Positions 14,164 through 26,300 of a stretch of DNA of 64,000 nt are shown in pieces. The notes below the pieces were generated by a model. That model ran no database searches and had not been told where the DNA came from. It saw nothing but the letters and a program-made list of their open reading frames with translations. The stretch's first letter is position 1; every line of letters begins with the position of its first letter. A program made the translations under genes and the position numbers. The DNA is from Synchiropus splendidus (Eukaryota; Chordata; Actinopteri; Syngnathiformes; Callionymidae): the NCBI RefSeq assembly GCF_027744825.2, contig NW_026527057.1, forward strand, positions 1,178,001-1,242,000, written 5' to 3'.

Positions 14164-17100
14164 GAACGCCAAACTTAAAAATGTTGATTACTTTGGAAAA
14201 ACACTTCAAACAGTTTAGATTTGATGTGCAACTACTAGAAAGACCCTTTCTGCTATCGTGGGAGGTTAAAATTTCATGTTCTGAAGCTTCCCTGCAAATT
14301 TATGTCACAATGCAGAAAACGCGTTTTCAGCCTGACATAAGGTCAATTCCGGAACGCCAAACATAAAAATGTTGATAACTTCGGAAAAACACTTCAGACA
14401 GCTTAGATTTGATGTACAAGTACGAGAAAGACCCTTTCTGCTATAGTGGGAGGTGAAAATTTAATGTTCTGAAGCTTTCCTGCAAAGTTATGGCACAATG
14501 CGTAAAATGCGTTTTCAGCCTGAGATAAGGTTGATTCCGGAACGCCAGACTTAAAAATGTTGATTACTTTGGAAAAATACTTCAAACAGTTTAGATTTGA
14601 TGTGCAACTACTAGAAAGACCCTTTCTGCTATAGTGTGATGTAGAAATTTCATGTTCTGAAACTTCAAGTGCAAACTTATGGCACAATGCAGAAAACGCG
14701 TTTTCAGCCTGAGATAAGGTGGGTTCCTGAATGCCAAACATAAAAATGATGATAACTTTGGAAAAATACTTCAGACAGCTTAGATTTGATGTCCAACTAC
14801 TAGAAAAACCTTTTCTGCTATAGCGCAAGTTTAAAATTTCATGTTCTGAAGCTTCCCTGCAAAGTTATGGCACAATGCAGAAAACACGTCTTCAGCCTGA
14901 GATAAGATAGATTCTGGTACGCCAAACATAACAATGTTGATAACTTCGGAAAAACACTTCAGACAGCTTAGATTTGATGTGCAACTACGAGAAAGACCGT
15001 TTCTGCTATAGTGGGAGGTGAAAATTCGATGTTCTGAAGCTTCCCTGCAAAGTTATGGCACCATGCGTAAAACGCGTTTTCAGCCTGAGATAAGGTCGAT
15101 TCCGGAACGCCAAACATAAACACGTTCATAATTCTGGAAAAACACCTCAGACAGCTTAAATTTGATGTGCAACTACTAGAAAGACCATTTCTGCCATTGT
15201 GGGAGGTGAAAATTCGATGTTCTGAAGCTTCCCTGCAAAGTTATGCCACAATGCAGGAAACGCGTTTTCAGCCTGAGATAAGGTCGATTCCGGAACGCCA
15301 AACATAAAAATATTGATAACTTTGGAAAAACTCTTTAGACAGCTTAGATTTGATGTGCAACTACTAGAAAGAGCCTTTCTGCTATAGTGGGAGTTGAAAA
15401 TTTCATGTTCTGAAGCTTTCCTGCAAAGTTATGGCACAATGCGTAAAACGCGTTTTCAGCCTCAGATAAGGTTGATTCCGGAACACCAAACAAAAAAGTG
15501 TTGATAACTTTGGAAAAACAATTCAAACAGCTTCGATTTGATGTGCAACTACTAGAAAGACCCTTTCTGCTATCGTGGGAGGTTAAAATTTCATGTTCTG
15601 AAGCTTCCCTGCAAAGTTATGTCACAATGCAGAAAACGCGTTTTCAGCCTGACATAAGGTCAATTCCGGAACGCCAAACATAAAAATGTTGATAACTTCG
15701 GAAAAACACTTCAGACAGCTTAGATTTGATGTACAAGTACGAGAAAGACCCTTTCTGCTATAGTGGGAGGTGAAAATTTCATGTTCTGAAGCTTTCCTGC
15801 AAAGTTATGGCACAATGCGTAAAATGCGTTTTCAGCCTGAGATAAGGTTGATTCCGGAACGCCAGACTTAAAAATGTTGATTACTTTGGAAAAACACTTC
15901 AAACAGTTTAGATTTGATGTGCAACTACTAGAAAGACCCTTTCTGCTATAGTGGGATGTAGAAATTTCATGTTCTGAAGCTTCCCTGCAAAGTTATGGCA
16001 CAATGCAGAAAACGCGTTTTCAGCCTGAGATAAGGTGGGTTCCAGAACGCCAAACATAAAAATGTTGATAACTTTGGAAAAACAATTCAAACAGCTTCGA
16101 TTTGATGTGCAACTACTAGAAAGACCCTTTCTGCTATCGTGGGAGGTGAAAATTTCATGTTCTGAAGCTTCCCTGCAAAGTTATGTCACAATGCAGAAAA
16201 CGCGTTTTCAGCCTGAGAAAAGGTCGATTCAGGAACACCAAACATAAAAATGTTGAAAACATTCGAAAAACACTTCAGACAGCTGAGATTTGATGTGCAA
16301 CTACGAGAAAGACCCTTTCTGCTATAGTGGGAGATGAAAATTTCATTTTCTGAAGCTTCCCTGCAAAGTTGTGGCACAATGCAGAAAACACATTTTCAGC
16401 CTGAGATAAGGTAGATTCCGGAACGCCAAACATAAAAATGTTGATAACTTTGGTAAAACACTTCAAACAGCTTAGATTTGATGTGGAACTACTAGAAAGA
16501 CCCTTTCTGCTATAGTGGGAGGTGGAAAATTTTTGTTCTGAAGCTTCCCTGCAAAGTTATGGCACAATGCAGAAAACGCGTTTTCAGCCTCACATAAGGT
16601 CGATTCCGGAACGCCAAACATAAAAATGTTGATAACTTCGGAAAAACACTTCAGACAGCTTAGATTTGATGTGCAACTACTAGAAAGACCTTTTCTGCTA
16701 TAGTGGGAGGTGAAATTTTCATGTTCTGAAGCTTTCCTGCAAAGTTATGGCACAATGCGTAAAATGCGTTTTCAGCCTGAGATAAGGTTGATTCCGGAAT
16801 GCCAAACATAAAAATTTTGGTGACTTTGGACAAACACTTCTGACAGCTTCGATTTGATGTGCAACTACGAGAAAGACCATTTCTGCCATTGTGGGAGGTG
16901 AAAATTCGATGTTCTGAAGCTTCCCTGCAAAGTTATGCCACAATGCAGGAAACGCGTTTTCAGCCTGAGATAAGGTCGATTCCGGAACGCCAAACATAAA
17001 AATATTGATAACTTTGGAAAAACTCTTTAGACAGCTTAGATTTGATGTGCAACTACTAGAAAGAGCCTTTCTGCTATAGTGGGAGTTGAAAATTTCATGT

Positions 17101-18480
17101 TCTGAAGCTTCCCTGCAAAGTTATGTCACAATGCAGAAAACGCGTTTTCAGCCTATCATAAGGTCAATTCCGGAACGCCAAACATAAAAATGTTGATAAC
17201 TTCGGAAAAACACTTCAGACAGCTTAGATTTGATGTACAAGTACGAGAAAGACCCTTTCTGCTATAGTGGGAGGTGAAAATTTAATGTTCTGAAGCTTTC
17301 CTGCAAAGTTATGGCACAATGCGTAAAATGCGTTTTCAGCCTGAGATAAGGTTGATTCCGGAACGCCAGACTTAAAAATGTTGATTACTTTGGAAAAACA
17401 CTTCAAACAGTTTAGATTTGATGTGCAACTACTAGAAAGACCCTTTCTGCTATAGTGGGATGTAGAAATTTCATGTTCTGAAGCTTCCCTGCAAAGTTAT
17501 GGCACAATGCAGAAAACGCGTTTTCAGCCTGAGATAAGGTGGGTTCCAGAACGCCAAACATAAAAATGTTGATAACTTTGGAAAAACAATTCAAACAGCT
17601 TCGATTTGATGTGCAACTACTAGAAAGACCCTTTCTGCTATCGTGGGAGGTGAAAATTTCATGTTCTGAAGCTTCCCAGCAAAGTTATGTCACAATGCAG
17701 AAAACGCGTTTTCAGCCTGAGAAAAGGTCGATTCAGGAACACCAAACATAAAAATGTTGAAAACATTCGAAAAACACTTCAGACAGCTTAGATTTGATGT
17801 GCAACTACGAGAAAGACCCTTTCTGCCATGGTGGGAGGTGAAAATTTCATGTTCTGAAGCTTCACGGCAAAGTTATTGAACAATGCGTAAAACGCGTTTT
17901 CAGCCTGTGATAAGGTCGATTCAGGAACGTCAAACATAAAAAAGTTGATAACTTTTGAAATACACTTCAGACAGCTTAGATTTGATGTGCAACTACTAGA
18001 AAGACCCTTTCTACTATAGCGGGAAGTGAAAATTTCATGTTCTGAAGCATCCCTGCAAAGTTATGGCACCATGCGTAAGACGCGTTTTCAGCCTGAGATA
18101 AGGTCGATTCCGGAACGCCAAACATAAAAGTGTTGATAACTTTGAAAAGACACTTCAGACAGCTTAGATTTGATGTGGAACTACTAGAAAGACCCTTTCT
18201 GCTATAGTGGGAGGTGGAAAATTTTTGTTCTGAAGCTTCCCTGCAAAGTTATGGCACAATGCAGAAAACGCGTTTTCAGCCTCACATAAGGTCGATTCCG
18301 GAACGCCAAACATAAAAATGTTGATAACTTCGGAAAAACACTTCAGACAGCTTAGATTTGATGTGCAACTACTAGAAAGACCTTTTCTGCTATAGTGGGA
18401 GGTGAAATTTTCATGTTCTGAAGCTTTCCTGCAAAGTTATGGCACAATGCGTAAAATGCGTTTTCAGCCTGAGATAAGGT

Positions 18481-18510
18481 TGATTCCGGAATGCAGCTTA
18501 GATTTGAAGT
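18481..18510. repeat. Truncated monomer junction
   Basis: At about 18493 the sequence jumps from TTCCGGAATG straight to CAGCTTAGATTTG. This skips the roughly 45 bases that normally hold the CCAAACATAAAAATGTTGATAA portion. It is an internal deletion of one monomer and breaks the 188-bp register. Confidence 0.75.
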
Positions 18511-21099
18511 GCAACAACAAGAAAGACACTTTCTGCTATAGTGGGAGGTCGAAATTTCATGTTCTGAAGCTTCCCTGAGAAGTTATGGGACAATGCAGAA
18601 AACGATTTTTCAGCCTGAGACAAGGTGGGTTCCGAAACGCCAAACATAAAAATGTTGATAACTTTCGAAAAACACTTCGGACAGCTTAGATCTGATGTGC
18701 AACTACTAGAAAAACCCTTTCTGCTATAGTGGGAGGTGAAAATTCCATGTTCTGAAGCTTCCTTGCAAAGTTATGGCACAATGCAGACAATGCGTTTTCA
18801 GCCTGAGATAAGGTTGATTCCGGAACGCCAAACATAAAAATGTTGATAACTTTGGAAAAACACTTCAAACAGCTTAGATTTGATGTGCAACTACTAGAAA
18901 AAACCTTTCTGCGATAGTGGGAGGTGAACATTTCATGTTCTGAAGCTTCCCTGAGAAGTTATGGCACAATGTAGAAAACGCGTTTTCAGCCTGAGATAAG
19001 GTGGGTTCCGAAAAGCAAAACCTAAAAATGTTGATCACTTTGGAATAACACTTCAGACAGCTTAGATTTGATGTGCAACTACGAGAAAGACCTTTTCTGC
19101 TATAGTGGGAGGTGAAAAATTCATGTTCTAAAGGGTCCCTGCAAAGTTATGGCACAATGCGTAAAACGCGTTTTCAGCCTGAGATAAGGTTGATTCCGGA
19201 ACGCCATACATAACAATGTTGATAACTTTGGAAAAAAACATCAGACAGCTTAGATTTGTTGTGCAACTACTAGAAAAACCCTTTCTACTATAGTGGTAGG
19301 TTAAAATTTCATGTTCGGAAGCTTCCATGCAAAGTTATGGCACAATGCAGACAACGCGTTTTCAGCCTGAGATAAGGTCGATTCTGGAACGCCAAACATA
19401 AAAATGTTGATAACTTTCGAAAAACACTTCAAACAGCTTAGATTTGATGTGCAACTACTAGAAAGAGCCTTTCTGCTATAGTGGGAGGTCGAAATTTCAT
19501 GTTCTGAAGCTTCCCTGCAAAGATATGGCACAATGCAGAAAACGCGTTTTCAGCCTGAGATAAGGTGGGTTCCGGAACGCCAAACGTAAAAATGTTGATA
19601 ACTTTGGAAAAACACTTCAGACAGCTTCCATTTGATGTGCAACTACGAGAAAGACCCTTTCTGCTATAGTGCGAGGTCGAAAATTCATGTTCTGAAGCTT
19701 CCCTGGAAAGTCATGGGACAATGCAGAAAACGATTTTTCATCCTCAGATAAGGTCGATTCCGGAACACCAAACATAAAAATGTTGATAACTTTCGAAAAA
19801 CACTTCAGAAAGCTTAGATCTGATGTGCAACTACTAGAAAGACCCTTTCTGCTATCGTGGGAGGTGAACATTTCATGTTCTGCAGCTTCCCTGAGAAGTT
19901 ATGGCACAATGCAGAAAATGCGTTTTCAGCCTGAGATAAGGTGGGTTCCGGAACGCCAAACATAAAAATGTTGATAACTTTGGAAAAACACCTCAGACAG
20001 CTTAGATTTGATGTGCAACTACTAGAAAGACCCTTTCTGCTATAGTGGGAGGTAAAAATTTCATGTTCGGAAGCTTCCATGCAAAGTTATGGCACAATGC
20101 AGACAACGCGTTTTCAACCTGAGATAAGGTCGATTCTGGAACGCCAAACATAAAAATGTTGATAACTTTCGAAAAACACTTCAGACAGCTTCGATTTGAT
20201 GTGCAACTACGAGAAAGACCCTTTCTGCGATAGTCAAGGTGAACATTTCATGTTCTGAAGCTTCCCTGCAAAGTTATGGCACAATGCGTAAAACGTGTTT
20301 ACAGCCTGAGATAAGGTCGATTCCGGAACGCCAAACGTAAAAGTGCTGATAACTTTGGAACAACACTTCAGACAGCTTAGATTTGATGTGCAACTACTAG
20401 AAAGACCCTTTCTGCTATAGTGGGAGGTAAAAATTTCATGTTCGGAAGCTTCCATGCAAAGTTATGGCACAATGCAGACAACGCGTTTTCAACCTGAGAT
20501 AAGGTCGATTCTGGAACGCCAAACATAAAAATGTTGATAACTTTCGAAAAACACTTCAGACAGCTTAGATTTGATGTGCAACTACTCGAAAGACCCTTTC
20601 TGCTATAGTGGGAGGTCGAAAATTCATGTTCTGAAGCTTCCCTGGAAAGTCATGGGACAATGCAGAAAACGATTTCTCATCCTCAGATTAGGTCGATTCC
20701 GTAACGCCAAACATAAAAATGTTGATAACTTTGGAGAAACACTTCAGACAGCTTAGATTTGATGTGCAACTACGAGAAAGACCCTTTCTGCTATAGTGGG
20801 AGGTGAACATTTCATGTTCTGAAGCTTCCCTGAGAAGTTATGGCACAATGCAGAAAACGCGTTTTCAGCCTGAGATAAGGTGGGTTCCGAAACGCAAAAC
20901 GTAAAAATGTTGATCACTTTGGAATAACACTTCAGACAGCTTAGATTTGATGTGCAACTACGAGAAAGACCCTTTCTGCTATAGTGGGAGGTAAAAATTT
21001 CATGTTCGGAAGCTTCCTTGCAAAGTTATGGCACAATGCAGAAAATGCGTTTTCAGCCTGAGATAAGGTTGATTCCGGAACGCCAAAAATAAAAATGTT

Positions 21100-22290
21100 G
21101 ATAACTTTGGAAAAACACTTCAAACAGCTTAGATTTGATGTGCAACTACTAGAAAAACCCTTTCTGCTATAGTGGGAGGTGAACATTTCATGTTCTGAAG
21201 CTTCCCTGAGAAGTTATGGCACAATGCAGAAAACGCGTTTTCAGCCTGAGATAAGGTGGGTTCCGAAACGCAAAACGTAAAAATGTTGATCACTTTGGAA
21301 TAACACTTCAGACAGCTTAGATTTGATGTGCAACTACGAGAAAGACCCTTTCTGCTATAGTGGTAGGTTAAAATTTCATGTTCGGAAGCTTCCATGCAAA
21401 GTTATGGCACAATGCAGGCAACGCGTTTTCAGCCTGAGATAAGGTCGATTCTGGAACGCCAAACATAAAAATGTTGATAACTTTCGAAAAACACTTCAGA
21501 CAGCTTAGATTTGATGTGCAACTACTAGAAAGACCCTTTCTGCTATAGTGGGAGGTGAACATTTCATGTTCTGAAGCTTCCCTGCAAAGTTATGGCACAA
21601 TGCGTAAAACGTGTTTTCAGCCTGAGATAAGGTCGATTCCGGAACGCCAAACGTAAAAATGTTGATAACTTTGGAACAACACTTCAGACAGCTTAGATTT
21701 GATGTGCAACTACTAGAAAGACCCTTTCTGCTATAGTGGGAGGTAAAAATTTCATGTTCGGAAGCTTCCATGCAAAGTTATGGCACAATGCAGACAACGC
21801 GTTTTCAGCCTGAGATAAGGTCGATTCTGGAACGCCAAACATAAAAATGTTGATAACTTTCGAAAAACACTTCGGACAGCTTAGATCTGATGTGCAACTA
21901 CTAGAAAGACCCTTTCTGCTATCGTGGGAGGTGAACATTTCATGTTCTGAAGCTTCCCTGCAAAGTTATGGCACAATGCGTAAAACATGTTTTCAGCCTG
22001 AGATAAGGTCGATTCCGGAACGCCAAACGTAAAAATGTTGATAACTTTGGAACAACACTTCAGACAGCTTAGATTTGATGTGCAACTACTAGAAAGACCC
22101 TTTCTGCTATAGTGGGAGGTAAAAATTTCATGTTCGGAAGCTTCCATGCAAAGTTATGGCACAATGCAGACAACGCGTTTTCAGCCTGAGATAAGGTCGA
22201 TTCTGGAACGCCAAACATAAAAATGTTGATAACTTTCGAAAAACACTTCGGACAGCTTAGATTTGATGTGCAACTACTAGAAAGACCCAT
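21100..22290. repeat. 376-bp dimeric higher-order segment
   Basis: Here the array alternates two monomer types. One has TGGAACAACACTTC and AAACGTAAAAATG; the other has GTTCGGAAGCTTCCATGC and GCAGACAACGCG. Matching points at 21129, 21505 and 21881, and at 21693 and 22069, are 376 bases apart, which is two monomers. This is a different organisation from the 15-mer further left. Confidence 0.75.
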
Positions 22291-22469
22291 TCTGCTATAG
22301 TGGGAGTTGAAAATTTCATGTTCTGAAACTTCCCTGCAAAGTTATGGCACATTGCAGAAAACGCAATTTCAGCCTGAGATAAGGTCGATTCAGGAACGGC
22401 AAACATAAAAATGTTGAAAACTTTCAAAAAACACTTCATACAGCTTAAATTTGATGTGCAAGTACGAGA

Positions 22470-22474
22470 AAGAC
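22470..22474. repeat. Left target site duplication of the BEL/Pao element (AAGAC)
   Basis: AAGAC ends the left satellite flank and is repeated at 29931-29935 just after the 3' LTR. A 6-bp reading (AAAGAC) is equally possible because the LTR ends in A. The site lies inside the monomer's AGAAAGACCCTTTCT inverted repeat. Confidence 0.85.
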
Positions 22475-22847
22475 TGTAAATGTGAATGTTTTGGGTGCTT
22501 TGTTAATTGGTTGTGCATTGTTGTTGTTGTATTTTATTTTGAAAGTCTTTACCGGAAAGTACGTTTTTTATTGATGTTGCTTGAAAAAGACGAAAGAAAG
22601 TTTGTTTCCAGTCATCCATTTTTTGTTGAGGTATTTTTACTTTGCTGTTGCTGTTCACGATCCAAGTCTGCCGTCGATGCAAAGGAGACCAAAGTGGTTC
22701 GTTTGTCTATATTTGCGTTATTTTTCCGTGACAATTGAAGTTGTTCTTTGACCGAGCGAATGCTAATGACTGTGTCTGTTCAGTTCTACGGTGGCAATAA
22801 ACATCAGTGAAGACGCTGACGACTCTCTTCATTCCATCAACGGCATA
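22475..22847 (+). repeat. BEL/Pao 5' LTR (373 bp)
   Basis: Starts TGTAAATGTG and ends GACGGCATA-type (here CAACGGCATA). It is identical to 29558-29930 except at 22840, where it has A against G. AATAAA lies at 22796-22801, close to the 3' end as expected for an R/U5 boundary. An open frame through most of the LTR occurs in both copies and is not regarded as a gene. Confidence 0.95.
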
Positions 22848-23326
22848 GTAGAACACTCCGGTGCTTAAGTAGACGACTGCGGTGCAGAAGCAGATGACTC
22901 CGGTGCAGAAGTACTACACTCGTGCAGAAAAGGAAACACGAGTTGACGACGCTAGCAAGCAAGCGAAGTGCAACATCGGGACCGAATCCTGAAGCCAAGG
23001 TGATCTCTGGGCAAGGCCACACAAGCAAACACATCGAGAGGGTTGTGCTGAAGGTATCAAAGCAATCCCTGACCACGGAGGTCTGTTTTTCTGTAATACG
23101 TGGACGAGGCAGTGTCCAGTCAGTGATCATCCGGCAAAGTAAAGTTGAACTAGACAATTAGTATTTAAGTTCTACAGCACTCAGTCTGATTTGATGTTAA
23201 TTGTTTCATTGTATCTTTTGTTTGTGGTGACTACATTTGGGTGTAACTATAGATCTATTTTATGTGTTATTACAGAATAGGGAAAGGAACGTTTAGTTCA
23301 AATACCATCCCACTGACAAATTTAAC
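22848..23326 (+). other. BEL/Pao 5' untranslated leader
   Basis: The 479 bases between LTR and coding start include an imperfect tandem motif built on CGGTGCAGAAG (22870-22925). I could not match a primer binding site to a named tRNA. A pyrimidine-rich stretch ending TTATTACAG at about 23275 could act as a splice acceptor, but this is weak evidence. The short open frames here look fortuitous. Confidence 0.6.
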
Positions 23327-26300
23327 ATGTCACACACTCAGGAAAGTGCGTCTGCGCTAACTGAAGAGGTTACCTCACTGTCACATCAAGCTAGATCAGG
23401 TGAGGAAGATGTGCAATCCCAGGTGAATGTGAACAACACGCAGTTACCTCCTAACATAAGAAGAAGCACACGCATACGGAAACCTACTGAGAAAGGGCAA
23501 GCCTTGATGGATGGAAAGCTGAGATATTTATATCAGGACTTTCTGAAGATCTACAGTAGATGGAAATATCACCTTAATGGACTGAAAAGAGCTATGAAGA
23601 ACAAGGATGCGTCCGATTTAGTCGATGAAGTTATGACAGTAATCAACAGTATCCAAGTAGACATAGACAACATTTACCTGGAAATCAGAGCTATCTCAAG
23701 TCCTGAACCTGACATTAGGAGGATGAATGACACGTGCCATGCATTCACAAAGATTGCTAATATAAAGGTGCAACAACTCTGCAGTGGTGAGAGTGTAGAA
23801 GATATCCCTTGGCCTGACTCCAAGTCAGTGTTTGAAAGCTCTGTCTCCAGCGTCTCAACAAATCAAACAAGCAACTCTAGGGCATCATCTGTATTGTCTA
23901 GACACGCTTCTGTTCTGTCATTAAGTGCTAAACAAGCAGCAGCTGAAGTTGCAGCAACACAAGAGGTGATAAAGATAATGGATGCTCAACATCAGCAAGA
24001 AGAAGAAATTAAAAAACTTGAAAAGGAGGATATCATCTTACAGGCTGAGAGAGAAGCTGAGGAGAAGGAGCTTGAAGCAAAGAATGCTAAAAAGAGAGCT
24101 CAGTTCATTGCAGAAAGTGCAGATCGAAAAATGAAGTTGGATGGGAAAAGGAAAGAGTTAGGACGACTGGAAGAACTCAAAAGACACAATGCAGCACAAG
24201 CAAGGCTACAAGTGTATTCAGATTCTTTACGTCCGTCACTTAAACTGGACCCTTCATGTGAACCCTTCTTTCCCTCACAACAAGATGCACACGTAGAAGC
24301 TACTCCTGTCCAACTTGCTCAGCCGATTCAAGCTCACACTCAAGCAAATGTTCCTACTCACACTCAAGAGACTGCTAATGACCTGGTGAGAGCACTTGCT
24401 GAAGCAATCACAGCTAACAGAGTCCCTATCGCAGAGCCTGAAATCTTCAAAGGAGATCCTTTAATGTACAATGATTGGAAACTTTCCTTCAGTACTCTAA
24501 TTGATCGAAAAAACTTGCCCGCTCAAGAAAGGCTCTTCTTTTTACGAAAGTATGTGGGAGGCTCAGCAAAGAGGGCTATCGATGGACATTTCCTGGTGGG
24601 AACGGAGGCAGCGTATCGGGCTGCTTTGGATACACTTGAAGACAGATTTGGTCATCCGTTTGTAGTTGCCAAGTCGTATCGTGACAAGATACATTCATGG
24701 CACAAAATCAACCCCAGAGATAGTGAAGATCTCCGTGAGTTTGCTGATTTTCTGAGCAGTGTTGAGTCAGCCATGCCATATCTTCAAGGACTACAAACGC
24801 TTGACGATTGTGTGGAGAATCAAAGGATTGCAGCCAAGCTTCCAGAGTGGTTAACTGCACGATGGAATAGAGAAGTCACTATGTTCTTGGATGAGCACAA
24901 GATGTTCCCTGACTTCAAATATTTTGTGAGATTTCTAAACATGGAGGCTCGCATTGCATGCAATCCGATTACTTCATTTCAGGCTATGAAGTCAAAGGAC
25001 TTCGAAAAACCAAGAGTGTCAGACAAAGAGACATCCAAGTCTAACAGACATGCCAGTTTCAGTGTTAAAACATTTACTACAAGTACACGTGAGAAAACGA
25101 GTCTCATGTGTGTCTTTTGCGATAAAAAAGGTCATACCATACAATACTGCCGCAAGATGATGAAAACCCCCATTGAAGCAAGAGTTAAGTTTGTACAACA
25201 GGCCAGACTGTGTTTTGGTTGCCTCAAGGTTGGTCACAACTCCAAGGCATGTCCATCCAGAAGTGAGTGCAACTTGTGTGGAAAACAACATCCAACTTGC
25301 TTACACCAAGATCGTGTAAAGAAAGAAGAAAGAGAAGGAAGCCAACAAGAAAGGTTTGAAGTTAACATGAGAAATACAGATCAAGAGTCTGAATCTCATG
25401 AAACACATGTTGCTACCTCAAACAGAGTCATTCAAGGCAAGAGTTGTACTCATACATCATCTATTGTTCCAGTTTATGTCTCTACCACACAGGAACCGAA
25501 CAAAGAAGTTTTAATGTATGCGCTGCTTGACAGTCAGAGTGATACAACGTTCATCTTGAAGGATGTAGCTGAAGTACTGCATGCAGAAAGTGACCCGGTC
25601 AAGCTCAAGGTATCAACAATAACCTCCAGAAGTAAAGTGGTGAGTAGCCAGAGGGTGCAAGGACTGCAAGTTAGAGGAATTAAGTCGAACATTAAAATCA
25701 AGCTCCCAACAACTTACACAAGAGAATATATACCTGCGAATAGGTCTCATATACCTACAAGTACTACAGCAAGATCCTGGCCGCACTTGCAACATCTAGA
25801 AGGTGAAATGTCTCCAGAGCTTGACTGCGAAGTAGGATTGCTTATAGGTTATAACTGTCCCCAAGACTTGCAACCAAGAGACGTCATCACTGGCACTGAA
25901 GACCAGCCATATGCACAAAAATCCTTGTTAGGTTGGAGCATCATTGGCTACAGCAACGCAAACGTTGATCAAGATGAGGAAGATGAAATTGGTGTCAGTC
26001 ACCGCATCATTATAAAGCAAGTTTTGCCAGTGACCACAGCTACCTCTGAGCTTAAGTCGGAGGTACACTTTGTTTGTAGAACTCAAGTAAAGGAAATCAT
26101 CTCTCCTACAGACATACTCAAAGCTTTTGAGTCTGACTTCACTGAAAAATACAACGAAGAAATTTCAATCTCACAGGAAGATCTTAACTTTCTAACAATA
26201 ATGAACGACAGCATAAAGCAAATGCCAAACGGACATTATGAAATGCCACTTCCTTTCAAGGAAAAAAGACCAAATTTGCCAAATAACAAAGTGTGTGCCG

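Larger units (their letters stand above)
1..22474. repeat. 188-bp satellite tandem array, block 1
   Basis: Head-to-tail copies of a 188-bp monomer; equivalent points recur at multiples of 188 (for example 4975, 5539, 6479 and 7043). Each monomer typically carries GATAACTTTGGAAAAACACT, then the short inverted repeat AGAAAG-ACC-CTTTCT, then GAAGCTTC (a HindIII site), AAAACGCGTTTT (containing the MluI site ACGCGT) and TTCCGGAA. The monomer is AT-rich but keeps CpG inside the palindromes. Positions such as GCAGAAAAC versus GCGTAAAAC and GGTCGATTCC versus GGTGGGTTCC separate monomer variants. Short open frames on both strands are repeat artefacts: 188 is not a multiple of 3, the frames end after about one monomer, and their sequences recur as fixed blocks. 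The block starts before the window and ends at the BEL/Pao insertion. A centromeric or pericentromeric location is likely but inferred. Confidence 0.97.

Noticed and set aside
547..22439. Dozens of 60-140-codon frames on both strands of the satellite, some identical to each other (for example at 547, 10320 and 13137).
   Set aside because: They are the same monomer read in different phases, occur on both strands of the same DNA, end after about one monomer, and copy with the higher-order units. No start context, domain or codon signal supports a protein.
1..22474. CRISPR-like regular repeats.
   Set aside because: The whole 188-bp unit is repeated with no unique spacers, and the setting is eukaryotic.
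22451..22738. A 95-codon frame near the left BEL/Pao boundary, with its twin at 29594-29821.
   Set aside because: It lies in the LTR, is duplicated simply because LTRs are, and shows no domain.
22837..23161. Overlapping frames in the BEL/Pao leader on both strands.
   Set aside because: Short, low complexity, driven by the CGGTGCAGAAG repeat, with no homology that I recognise.
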